Shown: one piece after another, positions 18,377 through 26,731 of the stretch
How positions within the stretch are numbered: the stretch's first letter is position 1
Layout of the letters: every line of letters begins with the position of its first letter
Assembly: GCF_026427715.1 (NCBI RefSeq)
Contig: NZ_CP107558.1
Location: 3,441,001 to 3,505,000 of the forward strand
Direction: 5' to 3'
Source: Methylocystis sp. MJC1
Lineage (GTDB): Bacteria; Pseudomonadota; Alphaproteobacteria; Rhizobiales; Beijerinckiaceae
Length of the DNA: 64,000 nt
The notes under the pieces: generated by a model
Database searches by the model: none
What the model was told of the DNA's origin: nothing
Seen by the model: the letters and a program-made list of their open reading frames with translations, nothing else
Program-made: the position numbers and the translations under genes

Positions 18377-19732
18377 CTAGGCGATGTCGATGATCCCCGG
18401 GGCCACGCCGGATATCTTTCGTCTCCACATTTCTGAGTAAAGCGCCTCGATGCCGCGCGTATAAGAGCCGACGTCGAAGAGCGCCGTTGTGAGACGGTTT
18501 TCCGCCAGCTTCGACTTCAACCGGGCAAGGAGCGGCGGGTCGTTGGCGAGGGTTCGCGCAATTTCGACGTAGTCCTCGAAATCAGACGCGATCAGCTCGT
18601 GCAGCCCGACGGCGCTGAGAATGCTGCCCGCGACGCGCGAGGCGAAAGTTTCGCCGGGGCATGTGACGACCGGCGCCCCTGACCAAAGAGCGTCGCTCGC
18701 CGTCGTATGGGCGCCGAAAGGACTCGTGTCCAGGACAAGGTCGGCGAGCTGCAGGCGGGCCAGATGGTCGCTTTGGCTAAGATGCTCGGCAAAAATCAAG
18801 CGCGCCGCGTCAATCCCCCTTTGGCGCATCTCGTTACGCAGATTCCCTTCGGCGGCCTCCGCCCGCAGCAGCCACAGCACGCTGCCCGGCGCATCGTCGA
18901 GGAGCCGCGCCCAGAGATCGAAGATGAAGGGCGTCAGCTTATAGGCCTGGTTGAAGCAGCAGAAAACAAAACCCTGCTCGGGGAGCCCGGCGGCGGCCCG
19001 CGTCGGCGCGAGCCCGAGTGGCGCGCGCCCGCGCGGCTGGTAGCATTGCGGCATATAGGCGAAGGCTTCGGCGTAATCGGCCGACGCCGCCAACGGCGTC
19101 ACAAAACGGTCCGTGATGATGTAATCACAGACGCCCTCTCCCATCGTTCCCGGATAGCCAAGATAATTCACTTGCACGGGAGCGGGCCGGAGCATGGTCA
19201 CACCGGTGCGCGCGCCGCTCGTGAAGCCCTTGAGGTCGACCAGCATGTCGACGCCGTCTGCGTGAATACTTCGCGCGGCGTCGGCGTCGCTCGCCGCCGA
19301 AATATCCCGGAAGCCGTCGAAGGCCGCCGTCAGACGCCGCCGCATGCTCCCGCCATCCGCGCGACCGTAGCTGTAGCCGCGAATATCGAAGCGCGCCCGA
19401 TCGTGGGCCTCGAGCGTCTCGATCAAAAGATGCGCGGTGGCGTGGTCGTGAAAATCGCTGGAAAGATAGCCGATCGTGATTTTTTCGCGGCCCCCCAAAT
19501 CGAAACGCAGATCCAGACGGCCGCGCTCGATAGCGGCCGCCACCCGTCTTTCCGCGGTCCAACGCTCGGAACAGGCGCGCTGCTCGCGAGCGGTGACGCC
19601 CGGCTCCGAGAGAAGAAGAAAGGGAGGGACAAGGCCGTCATCAGGGGCAGCCATCATTGCGCGCATTTTCGGCGCAGCGCCGGCAAAGTCCCCCCATTCG
19701 CACATGGCGCGGGCGCGGTGGATGGACCTCAT
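18377..19732 (-). CDS. O-GlcNAc-transferase-like glycosyltransferase (GT41/SPY family) with little TPR
   Basis: A 451-residue protein whose last 350 or so residues match the catalytic region of GT41 (OGT/SPINDLY) enzymes. It has GYLSSDFHDHATAHLL, VNYLGYPGTMG, the QAYKLTPFIFDLW segment with the key Lys, and TSPFGAHTTASDALWSGAPVVT. GT41 enzymes use UDP-GlcNAc or GDP-fucose to modify Ser/Thr on proteins. Usually a long TPR array precedes the catalytic part; here fewer than 100 residues remain, with at most one TPR-like helix pair. It could be a natural short form or have lost its N-terminus. No flagellin or pilin gene is near to suggest a target. It is divergent from hemH. Confidence 0.8.
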   Translation of the reverse strand: MRSIHRARAMCEWGDFAGAAPKMRAMMAAPDDGLVPPFLLLSEPGVTAREQRACSERWTAERRVAAAIERGRLDLRFDLGGREKITIGYLSSDFHDHATAHLLIETLEAHDRARFDIRGYSYGRADGGSMRRRLTAAFDGFRDISAASDADAARSIHADGVDMLVDLKGFTSGARTGVTMLRPAPVQVNYLGYPGTMGEGVCDYIITDRFVTPLAASADYAEAFAYMPQCYQPRGRAPLGLAPTRAAAGLPEQGFVFCCFNQAYKLTPFIFDLWARLLDDAPGSVLWLLRAEAAEGNLRNEMRQRGIDAARLIFAEHLSQSDHLARLQLADLVLDTSPFGAHTTASDALWSGAPVVTCPGETFASRVAGSILSAVGLHELIASDFEDYVEIARTLANDPPLLARLKSKLAENRLTTALFDVGSYTRGIEALYSEMWRRKISGVAPGIIDIA

Positions 19733-19922
19733 GGCGCCCTTTCGCGGGGAGGAAGCCGAGAACGTCGGGAATGCGACGCAGGGCCCTTACTCCCAGCGAA
19801 ACTCATGCCGCTATGCGCGCGCGCTGGCGAAGGCGCGGGATTTTCCGCCCCGGCAAAATTCTATATCTAGGCCTTGGTGGCCCTCGCGCCGGTAACGGCG
19901 TCCCTCGAATAGCAGGCGAAAC

Positions 19923-20924
19923 ATGACCTCTTTGGAGACGCCCGTCGGCCTCCTCATCGTCAATCTCGGCACGCCGGACGCGCCCGACGTCGCCTCCGTG
20001 CGGCGCTATCTCGCGCAATTTCTCTCCGATCCCCGCGTGGTCGAACTGCCGCGCTTTTTGTGGCTACCCATCCTGTACGGGATCGTGCTCAACACGCGGC
20101 CGAAGAAATCCGCCCACGCCTATGAGACGATCTGGAATCATGACATCGGCGAAGGCCCGCTGAAAACGATCACCCGCCTCCAGGCGGAAAAGCTTGCGGC
20201 ACTTGGGCTCTCCGGCAAGGCGCCTGTCATCGTGGATTACGCCTTGCGCTACGGCGCGCCGTCGATCGCCACGCAGATCAACGCGCTGATGGCCAAAGGC
20301 TGCGCGCGCATCGTTCTTTTGCCGCTCTATCCGCAATACGCCGCCTCGACCAACGCTTCGGTCGCCGACGCCGCCTTCGCCGCCTTGAAGCGCCTGCGCC
20401 GCCAGCCGGCGCTGCGCATCGGCGCGCCCTATTACGACGACCCCGCCTATATCGAGGCGCTTGCAGCGCGCATCACGCGCGACCTCTCCGCGCTCGATTT
20501 CGAGCCCGAAATAATCGTCGCCTCCTTCCACGGCTTGCCGCAGGCGCAGATCGATCGCGGCGACCCTTACCGTGCGCATTGCGAGGAAACGTGGCGTTTG
20601 CTGCGCGCTAAGCTCGGCATGGGGGAAGAGAAGCTGCGCCTCTCCTTCCAATCGCGCTTCGGGCCGGCAAAATGGATCGGCCCCTATACGAGCGAGGTCG
20701 TCGAAGAACTCGCGCGCTCGGGCGTCAGGCGCATAGCCATTGTCGCGCCGGGCTTTTCGGCCGATTGCCTGGAGACGATCGAGGAGCTCGGCGTCCAAAT
20801 TCGCGATCTTTTCCTGGAAAAAGGCGGCGAGAAATTCGCGCGGCTCTCCTGCCTCAACGACAGCGTGGAAGGCATGGCGCTGATCGAAACACTGGCCAAG
20901 CGCGAGCTCGCGGGCTGGATTTGA
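19923..20924 (+). CDS. hemH: Ferrochelatase
   Basis: Inserts Fe2+ into protoporphyrin IX, the last step of heme synthesis. The 333-residue protein begins with a typical VGLLIVNLGTPDAP, has the substrate-loop region VRRYLAQFLSDPRVVELPRFLW, the catalytic-histidine region ASFHGLPQ, and a C-terminal APGFSADCLETIEELG with the conserved acidic residues. The ATG is the first codon of the similar region. It is followed 35 bases later by a small secreted-protein gene that may share its transcript. Confidence 0.96.
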   Translation: MTSLETPVGLLIVNLGTPDAPDVASVRRYLAQFLSDPRVVELPRFLWLPILYGIVLNTRPKKSAHAYETIWNHDIGEGPLKTITRLQAEKLAALGLSGKAPVIVDYALRYGAPSIATQINALMAKGCARIVLLPLYPQYAASTNASVADAAFAALKRLRRQPALRIGAPYYDDPAYIEALAARITRDLSALDFEPEIIVASFHGLPQAQIDRGDPYRAHCEETWRLLRAKLGMGEEKLRLSFQSRFGPAKWIGPYTSEVVEELARSGVRRIAIVAPGFSADCLETIEELGVQIRDLFLEKGGEKFARLSCLNDSVEGMALIETLAKRELAGWI

Positions 20925-20959
20925 GCCTTCTTGCTGGCGCCGCAATTTTCAGGTCCGAT

Positions 20960-21286
20960 ATGCTCATGTCTCTGCCTCGTTTCCTTGCCGTCGCCGCCGC
21001 CCTCGCCGTCGCCAGCCCCGCGGCAGCGCAAGAGGGAGCCATCGCGACCGGCGGCCAGGCGATCGGCGCGCTCTTCGAGTCGCTCGGCCTGCGCAAGCCG
21101 CCGCCCCCCACCCCGGATTTCGTGCGCCAATCGCGTCCCGAGAAAATGGATTACGCGCCGCTCACGCCGACGCCTGAAAAAGACGGCAAGCAGCGCGCCG
21201 CGCAAATGCAGGCGGCAGGCTCCGCGCTGGACCGCTCCGCCGCCGAGGCCCGCCGCCGCGCCGCGCGGGTGAAAGTCCCGAACTAA
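20960..21286 (+). CDS. Small exported protein, unknown function
   Basis: About 108 residues with a signal peptide (MLMSLPRFLAVAAALAVASPAAAQ, likely cut at AAA-Q). The mature part of about 85 residues is rich in Ala, Pro, Arg and Lys, with LRKPPPPTPDFVRQSRPEKMDYAPLTP and a helical, basic C-terminus. The second ATG at 20966 is an equally possible start. No domain is recognised. It lies between hemH and the retropepsin-like gene on the same strand. Confidence 0.7.
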   Translation: MLMSLPRFLAVAAALAVASPAAAQEGAIATGGQAIGALFESLGLRKPPPPTPDFVRQSRPEKMDYAPLTPTPEKDGKQRAAQMQAAGSALDRSAAEARRRAARVKVPN

Positions 21287-21364
21287 TCTCGGCAGGAGGC
21301 GCTCGCAAGGAGGCGCTCGGGAAGCCGCTTGATATTGTCGCCCTAAAAGGGGCCTTATCGGCGC

Positions 21365-22264
21365 ATGAGATATCTTCGCCTCATCGCCCTCGCCCTGTTC
21401 GCCACGCCGCTTTGGGCGGAAGGCGCCTGCGCCCAGACCAGCCGCTCCGTCGTTGCTATGACCTTGACGCAAAGCGATTACGGCGGCGGGCGCATCTATC
21501 TCCCGATGCGCTTCGGCAATGTCATGGGGACCATACGGCTCGACACCGGCGCCTCGACGACGCGCCTGCGGCTCGCGCCCTGGAACAAGGACTTGCCCGC
21601 CTTGTCGCAAAGCCTCTCGGCCGGAGCCACCGGGCAGACGACGCTTTGCGAGGATGTCGAAGCCAAGAATGTCGCGTTGAAGGCCGAGCAGGGCAACGAC
21701 ATCGCGCGAGGGGCGTATGAGGTCTCGCGCTGCGCCGCGAATGACGGCGACGATCTCCTTGGCCTCGATTTCTTCAGGAAGGCGCGTTTCTCGCTCGATT
21801 TCCAGCGCAAGGAGATGGTCTTTTTCGGCGAGCCGCTCGCAAGCGGTCACGCCAAGCCGCTGCGGCTCATCGGCCCCGACAAGCGCCTCGTCGGCATAGA
21901 GCTGCGCGCGGGCAATGCTGCAACCGTCGGGCTTCTCGACACCGGCGCCGAAATCTGCGCCGTCGATCTCGCCTTCATGAAAAAGAACCGCAAGCTTTTC
22001 ACGCCCGCGAAGGACAAAGCCAAAGCGAGCGAAGTGGGCGGCAGAAAGTTTTCGTCCCGTCTTTACAAGATCAAGACGCTCGATCTCGGCGACGGGCGGG
22101 TGGCGCGTGATCTCTACGCGCTCGTCTATGATTTCGGCCCGCTGCGCGAGGCGCTGGGCCGCGAGACGTCCTTTATCCTCGGCTACAATCTCATCGACCA
22201 GTTTACGTGGGAGCTGGATTTCCGCGCGCCCGAGAAGCCGATGTGGGACGCGAAGGGACAATAA
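21365..22264 (+). CDS. Exported two-lobed retropepsin-like aspartic protease
   Basis: A 299-residue protein with a signal peptide (cleavage near ACA-Q, residue 24). It contains two aspartic-protease catalytic motifs, LDTGAST (Asp60) and LDTGAEI (Asp192). Each is followed about 70 residues later by a hydrophobic-Gly segment and a beta strand (DLLGLDFF...FSLDF and FILGYNLI...WELDF). Retroviral-type pepsins normally have one such lobe and dimerise. Here the two lobes appear to be in one chain, which would make an internal pseudodimer acting in the periplasm. The substrate is unknown. The open frame begins close to GGCGC and the start has no strong ribosome site. Confidence 0.75.
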   Translation: MRYLRLIALALFATPLWAEGACAQTSRSVVAMTLTQSDYGGGRIYLPMRFGNVMGTIRLDTGASTTRLRLAPWNKDLPALSQSLSAGATGQTTLCEDVEAKNVALKAEQGNDIARGAYEVSRCAANDGDDLLGLDFFRKARFSLDFQRKEMVFFGEPLASGHAKPLRLIGPDKRLVGIELRAGNAATVGLLDTGAEICAVDLAFMKKNRKLFTPAKDKAKASEVGGRKFSSRLYKIKTLDLGDGRVARDLYALVYDFGPLREALGRETSFILGYNLIDQFTWELDFRAPEKPMWDAKGQ

Positions 22265-22601
22265 TACGAGATTCGCTTAATTGGGTTCTGTGTCATTCCC
22301 GACGCTCGCGCAGCGAGCGATCGGGAATCCAGAGCAAAACCAGCGCTCTTGTGGCTCTGGATTCCCGGTCGGGCTTTCAGCCCGCCGGGAATGACAAGCG
22401 CCCGATGCGAGCTGATCAACCGGAAACGGCATAAGGCGTCAGCTTCGAAAGGAAGCATCGCACAGCTCAAGAACGACGCCGGCAAAGCAAGCCGATGAAA
22501 GCGCGCCAGCCCTTGTTCCAGCCGTCAGCCGCCCTTATAGACCACGGGCGGCCAGAATATCGTCAATCGCCCGCCGTCTGCCGGGCCCCAACGGTCATGC
22601 C
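22265..22601. other. Intergenic region with a family-2 repeat
   Basis: 337 bases between the retropepsin-like gene and the membrane-protein gene. The first third is a family-2 palindromic repeat (22292-22395). The rest should contain the promoter for the membrane protein and bioB, but no clear promoter sequence was found. Confidence 0.5.
22292..22395. repeat. Palindromic repeat family 2, copy A
   Basis: 104 bases running from GTCATTCCCG to CGGGAATGAC, with inner arms GAATCCAGAGC / GCTCTGGATTC. Each half also has its own smaller hairpin (GACGCTCGCGCAGCGAGCGATC; GGTCGGGCTTTCAGCCCGCC, partly). It is almost exactly the reverse complement of copy B at 59245-59348. Confidence 0.9.
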
Positions 22602-23093
22602 ATGCTCGACACTGTGGAAATTGCCCTCTTCGCGGGGCTCGGAGTTCTCTTCGCCATCGGCCTCGGCGTTCTCGCCCGCTGGTCGAAGACGCGACCGGCC
22701 CTCCTCGCCGCCTATGCGCTCATCGCCATTTCTTTCTTTTACGTCGGTTTCGCGATCCGCGCGGAGAACTCCGACACTTGGACCGGCTTCGAGATGACCG
22801 CCGTCGCCTTCTTCGGCACGCTCGCCGGTCTGTCGATCATCGGCTCGCCGTGGTTCGTGACCGTGGGCTTTGCGCTGCACGCCGCCTGGACGCTTTATGA
22901 GCATTACTTCGGCTCGGGCTCGGCTTTCGCGCCGGCGCCTTTCGTTGTGGCCAACGCCGGCTTCGACGTCGTCGCAGCGCTCTATCTGGCCTTCATGACC
23001 CTCAAGGCCAAAGTCGCCAAGGAGCCGGAGTCCGCCGCGCCCGAGCGCAAGCTCGCCGCCCGCTCGCAAAACCGCAAGGGAGCCGCTAAGTGA
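22602..23093 (+). CDS. Integral membrane protein, DUF6010-like, coupled to bioB
   Basis: A 163-residue protein with four or five hydrophobic helices (for example [20 protein letters not shown] and [17 protein letters not shown]), followed by a basic, soluble tail of about 30 residues. The pattern [14 protein letters not shown] ... [13 protein letters not shown] resembles the DUF6010 family, which I assign only tentatively. Its stop overlaps the GTG start of bioB by four bases, so the two are co-expressed. It is not BioY: it is shorter and has no BioY signature. A role linked to biotin is therefore suggested only by position. Confidence 0.7.
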   Translation: MLDTVEIALFAGLGVLFAIGLGVLARWSKTRPALLAAYALIAISFFYVGFAIRAENSDTWTGFEMTAVAFFGTLAGLSIIGSPWFVTVGFALHAAWTLYEHYFGSGSAFAPAPFVVANAGFDVVAALYLAFMTLKAKVAKEPESAAPERKLAARSQNRKGAAK

Positions 23094-24055
23094 ACGCCGT
23101 GGGGCCTGCTGATTTCGACATCCGCCACGACTGGACCATCGACGAGATCGTCGCGATCCATAATCTGCCGCTGCTCGATCTGATCGCCCAGGCCAACGCG
23201 GTCCATCGTCGCTACCACGACGTCAACGACATTCAGAAGTCGGCGCTGCTGTCGATCAAGACCGGCGGCTGCCCGGAAGATTGCTCCTATTGCCCGCAAT
23301 CGGCGCATCACCGCGAAGTGAAGCTCGACCGTGTCGATCTCCTCTCGACGGACGACGTGCTCGCCGCAGCGAAGTCGGCCAAGGAGGCCGGCGCCGACCG
23401 CTTCTGCATGGGCGCCGCCTGGCGCTCGGCGCCCAAGGACAAGCGCTTCGACGCGGTGGTCGACATGGTGCGCGGCGTGCAGGAGCTCGGCATGGAGGCA
23501 TGCGTCACGCTCGGCATGATCGACGCGCCCCAGGCGCAGCGCCTCGTCGAGGCGGGGCTCACGGCCTACAATCACAATCTCGACACCGGGCCCGAATTCT
23601 ACGGCGACATCATCACCACCCGCACCTATCAGGACCGCCTCGATACGCTGAAGGCGGTGCGCGGCGCCGGGCTGGAGATGTGCTGCGGCGGCATCATCGG
23701 CATGGGCGAGAGCGTGCGCGACCGCGCCGGCATGCTGCAGGTGCTCGCGGGCTTTGATCCGCATCCCGAAAGCGTGCCGATCAATACGCTCGTCGCCGTC
23801 GAGGGCACGCCACTCGCCGAGCGCGACAAGGTCGACCCGCTGGATCTCGTGCGCATGATCGCGACGACGCGGATCGTCATGCCCAAAGCCCGCGTGCGTC
23901 TGTCGGCGGGCCGCTCTTTCCTCACCCGCGAGGCGCAGATCCTCTGCCTGGTGGCGGGCGCCAATTCGATCTTCTACGGCGAGAAGCTGCTGACGACCGG
24001 CAACAAGGACGTGAACGAGGACGACGCGCTCTTTAGCGCTCTCGCGCCACGCTGA
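23090..24055 (+). CDS. bioB: Biotin synthase
   Basis: Radical-SAM enzyme that inserts sulfur into dethiobiotin, the last step of biotin synthesis. The 321-residue protein has the 4Fe-4S motif CPEDCSYC (Cys61, Cys65, Cys68) and downstream [19 protein letters not shown] and [10 protein letters not shown], which carry the ligands for the auxiliary cluster. The GTG start overlaps the previous stop codon. Its last 23 bases overlap the convergent unknown gene at 24033. Other bio genes (bioF, D, A) are not in the window. Confidence 0.96.
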   Translation: MNAVGPADFDIRHDWTIDEIVAIHNLPLLDLIAQANAVHRRYHDVNDIQKSALLSIKTGGCPEDCSYCPQSAHHREVKLDRVDLLSTDDVLAAAKSAKEAGADRFCMGAAWRSAPKDKRFDAVVDMVRGVQELGMEACVTLGMIDAPQAQRLVEAGLTAYNHNLDTGPEFYGDIITTRTYQDRLDTLKAVRGAGLEMCCGGIIGMGESVRDRAGMLQVLAGFDPHPESVPINTLVAVEGTPLAERDKVDPLDLVRMIATTRIVMPKARVRLSAGRSFLTREAQILCLVAGANSIFYGEKLLTTGNKDVNEDDALFSALAPR

Positions 24056-24434
24056 AATCGAGCTTGCGCCCCGCCGGCTCGCGGCGGGGGAAATTATTGG
24101 GGTCCAATCCCGCAATTTCCGCCGCGTTGAGAAAGAGAGGCTCGAGCAGATCGCGCTCGGCCTCTTCCAATAGGCCGCCGCCAGTCTCCTGGTCGATCCT
24201 TTCGAGGTCGTCGAAGAGGCTCGCGAGCGCCTTCACGATTTTTTCCTCCTCCGCCGCCGCAGGAAGCGCCTTCAGCGCCTGGAAATACGCCCGGATGCGC
24301 GCGTCGATTCGATCGGTCGCCTCTCGCGTCGCTCCTGCAACTGCGCTCTCGCGGCAGCGCTCCCAATGCGCGGTGATGGATGGTTCCGCATCTTCCAAAA
24401 GTGCGCTTAGCCGTCTGTTCCTTGTAAAAGTCAT
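24033..24434 (-). CDS. Hypothetical helical protein
   Basis: A 133-residue acidic, mostly helical soluble protein starting [19 protein letters not shown]. It has no signal peptide or membrane segment. Regularly spaced hydrophobic residues ([43 protein letters not shown]) look like a real coding sequence. GGAAGG lies four bases before the ATG. It overlaps the 3' end of bioB tail to tail by 23 bases. I do not recognise its family. Confidence 0.65.
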   Translation of the reverse strand: MTFTRNRRLSALLEDAEPSITAHWERCRESAVAGATREATDRIDARIRAYFQALKALPAAAEEEKIVKALASLFDDLERIDQETGGGLLEEAERDLLEPLFLNAAEIAGLDPNNFPRREPAGRKLDFSVARER

Positions 24435-24574
24435 CTAGCCTTCCCTGCCGGCGCCCGGGCGCCCGCTCGAACGTCAATGGTTCGCATAATTCAGGATCGG
24501 CAGAAAGCGCGCTTGACTGGCAGGCCCTAACGGGGGATTCGATCGCTCCCGTTTCGGGCCGCTCGGGAGAAGAA

Positions 24575-25417
24575 ATGTCGAACCATCACCGCTTCATTCT
24601 CGCGGGCGTCATGGGCTGGCCCATAGGCCATTCGCGCAGCCCCAAGATCCACAATCATTGGTTCGCGCAATATGGCGTCGAGGGCGCTTATGTCCCCCTG
24701 AAGGTGGAGCCGGCCAGGCTCGAGACAGCGCTGCGCGCGCTGCCGGCGCTGGGGTTTTCGGGCTGCAATCTCACGATCCCGCATAAGGAAGCTGCGCTGG
24801 CCGTCCTCGATCGGGTCGAGGCGACTGCAGCGCGCATCGGCGCGGTCAACTGCGTGGTGGTGGAGCCCGACGGCGCGCTCACCGGCAAGAATTACGACGG
24901 CTATGGCTTCGTCGCGTCGCTTTATGAAGCCGCGCCGATGTGGCAAGCCGCGAGCGGGCCCTCCATTGTCATCGGCGCGGGCGGCGCCGCAAGAGCGATC
25001 GTCTCGGGGCTGATCGACGCGGGCGCGAGCGAAATCCGCCTCTTCAATCGCACGCGGGCGCGCGCGGAGAAAATCGCCGCGGACTTTGGCGCGCCCGTTG
25101 CGGCCTATCCCTGGGAGGAACGCCATGAGGCGCTTGCGGGCGCCGGGCTCCTCGTCAACGCCACGAGCCAGGGCATGATCGGCCAGGAGCCGCTCGACCT
25201 TTCGCTTGGCGCTCTGCCCACGACCGCGCTGGTCGCAGATATCGTCTACGCCCCGCTGGAGACGCCGCTGCTCGCCGCCGCGCGACGCATGGGCGCGACG
25301 CCGGTCGACGGCCTCGGCATGTTGCTGCATCAGGCGCGACCGGCCTTCCGCGATTGGACCGGAACCATGCCGAACGTCACGCCGGCGCTGCGCGCCCTCA
25401 TCGCCGCGACGCTGTAG
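24575..25417 (+). CDS. aroE: Shikimate dehydrogenase
   Basis: NADPH-dependent reduction of 3-dehydroshikimate to shikimate in the aromatic amino-acid pathway. The 280-residue protein has the substrate site GWPIGHSRSPKIHNHW, the catalytic lysine in NLTIPHKEAAL, the Rossmann glycine motif IGAGGAARAI and the NADP-binding NRTRARAEK. The C-terminal ends DGLGMLLHQARPAF, as usual. The start is preceded by GGGAGAAGA. It stands as a single gene and is followed eight bases later by a family-1 repeat. Confidence 0.96.
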   Translation: MSNHHRFILAGVMGWPIGHSRSPKIHNHWFAQYGVEGAYVPLKVEPARLETALRALPALGFSGCNLTIPHKEAALAVLDRVEATAARIGAVNCVVVEPDGALTGKNYDGYGFVASLYEAAPMWQAASGPSIVIGAGGAARAIVSGLIDAGASEIRLFNRTRARAEKIAADFGAPVAAYPWEERHEALAGAGLLVNATSQGMIGQEPLDLSLGALPTTALVADIVYAPLETPLLAAARRMGATPVDGLGMLLHQARPAFRDWTGTMPNVTPALRALIAATL

Positions 25418-25424
25418 AATAAGC

Positions 25425-25504
25425 CCGTCATTGCGAGCGAAGCGAAGCAATCCAGGGCGGCGGTAGCGCTGGATTGCTTCGTCGCTCCGCTCCTCGCAAT
25501 GACG
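25425..25504. repeat. Palindromic repeat family 1, copy 2
   Basis: 80 bases from CCGTCATTGCGAG to CTCGCAATGACG with the inner GAAGCAATCCAG / CTGGATTGCTTC arms. It lies between the convergent aroE and phasin genes. Confidence 0.9.
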
Positions 25505-25517
25505 AGGTAACGCTGCC

Positions 25518-26006
25518 TTAAGCGGCCTTTTTCGAAGCGTCGCAAAGCGGCGCAGCAGTCAGGGTCGTCAAGCCTCTCGCAAATTCCATCAGCTCCGTGG
25601 ACTGGCGGATGAAGGCCTCGAAGCGCTCGCTCGCGAAGCGCGTCTGGAGGTCGACGACCTCCTCGAAGCTTTTCGCCTTGGCGATTCCTTCGGCTAACCC
25701 AAGGAAAGCGGCCGCGTTTTCCGACCAGAGCTCCAAGGATCTTTTCGACCAAAGGGCCGTGTCGAACTCGAAGGAGGCAGAGAAGCTTTCTTGCGCCGGC
25801 TCGATCGCCTCCTCGATGACGGCGAGGGGCGCGACGACGGCGCTCGCGACGCCCTCGTTCAACGGCGCCGGAGCCGCGGCTTCGTCAGCGTGAGCGTCGA
25901 GCGTCGCCGGCACAGGCGCCGGGGCCGGCGCGGGGACCTCGGCAGGGGTTTCCTGCCCAGCGCCGGGGGTGCCGCTGTGCTGATCAGCTTTGCCTTGCTT
26001 CGCCAT
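25518..26006 (-). CDS. Phasin-family protein
   Basis: A 162-residue protein with a low-complexity Ala/Pro/Glu N-terminal third (about 1-65) and a helical C-terminal two thirds typical of PhaP-type phasins (WSENAAAFLGLAEGIAKAKSFEEVVDLQTRFASERFEAFI). Phasins coat polyhydroxyalkanoate granules and limit their size. It follows the second phasin gene by 33 bases on the same strand, so the pair probably forms one transcript. No phaC, phaA or phaB gene is in the window. The Pro/Ala-rich extension is unusual compared with short phasins. Confidence 0.82.
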   Translation of the reverse strand: MAKQGKADQHSGTPGAGQETPAEVPAPAPAPVPATLDAHADEAAAPAPLNEGVASAVVAPLAVIEEAIEPAQESFSASFEFDTALWSKRSLELWSENAAAFLGLAEGIAKAKSFEEVVDLQTRFASERFEAFIRQSTELMEFARGLTTLTAAPLCDASKKAA

Positions 26007-26039
26007 GATACCGCTCCTTCGAGTGTTCGAACCGATGGG

Positions 26040-26399
26040 TCAGGACTTGAGCGTCGTGGACCGTTGAATGGCGGCGCCCAGTTCCTTCGTCTGCTCCTGG
26101 ATCGTCGCAAGCTGCGATTTCACATATTCCGCCTGGAGCTGGAAAACCTCCTGCGGATCCTTCGCCTTCACGAGCTTCTGCGCGAGGTCGAAGGCGGCGT
26201 TGACGTTAGCTTCCGCAAAAGACAGCGCCTTGACGCCGACGTCCTTGGCGCCCGGCGGCACGATCGGCAGTTCGTTCGTCGAGCTCAGCGCCTTATGGGC
26301 CGCGCCGGCGAACCCCTCGAAGGCCTTACGCGCCTGTTCGACGCTCTTCTCCGCGAAATCACGAACTTCATTTGGAACCTGATAGATCGGGTCAACCAT
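26040..26399 (-). CDS. phaP: Phasin (granule-associated protein)
   Basis: A 119-residue helical protein beginning MVDPIYQVPNEVRDFAEKSVEQA, with the phasin core FSFAEANVNAAFDLAQKLV-like segment and LQAEYVKSQLATIQEQTKELG. It would coat polyhydroxybutyrate granules. I place the start at 26399: GGGAG directly abuts the ATG at 26405 but is correctly spaced for the ATG six bases on. The open frame extends upstream without phasin similarity. First gene of a two-phasin operon; its upstream region carries inverted repeats listed separately. Confidence 0.87.
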   Translation of the reverse strand: MVDPIYQVPNEVRDFAEKSVEQARKAFEGFAGAAHKALSSTNELPIVPPGAKDVGVKALSFAEANVNAAFDLAQKLVKAKDPQEVFQLQAEYVKSQLATIQEQTKELGAAIQRSTTLKS

Positions 26400-26731
26400 G
26401 GACATCTCCCTTTTGGAACGCCGCGCGGAGCTTTTCCGCGTTCGCGGCGCTTGTCGCCTATCGGCTGTAACGTCGATTGGTAACGAAACAATGCCCGAAA
26501 CTTTGCTGCAACGCAAACAAAATTGTGCGTCGCACAATGCTCCACGTTCTACACAAGGCTTTGCACAGAAATGCGCTGGAATTCGGGTGAATTCCAATAG
26601 ACGCGGCCCTCGCCGTACGATTAAGTTTGCGTTAACGCCCGAGCCTGGGCGCCCCTTTGAAAGGGATTAAGTCAATCCCCGGGGCGCTACGGCGGCGAGG
26701 CGGCGTCTCCGTCGCAAGGGCGGTTTGTGTC
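26400..26731. other. Divergent region between phasin operon and PAS kinase
   Basis: 332 bases without a convincing gene. It includes the two inverted repeats at 26503-26538 and is relatively rich in short AT runs, as expected of two divergent promoters. The lower part of the kinase frame reaches into this region but has no domain there. Confidence 0.5.
26503..26538. promoter_or_regulatory. Candidate operator pair upstream of the phasin genes
   Basis: Two inverted repeats stand side by side: TTTGC-TGCAAC-GCAAA (26503-26518) and the perfect ATTGTGCG-T-CGCACAAT (26522-26538). They lie about 105-140 bases upstream of the phaP start. Phasin genes are commonly repressed by PhaR, whose known sites are TGC/GCA-type palindromes, so the first repeat is a plausible PhaR site. 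The second may serve another regulator. Confidence 0.45.
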
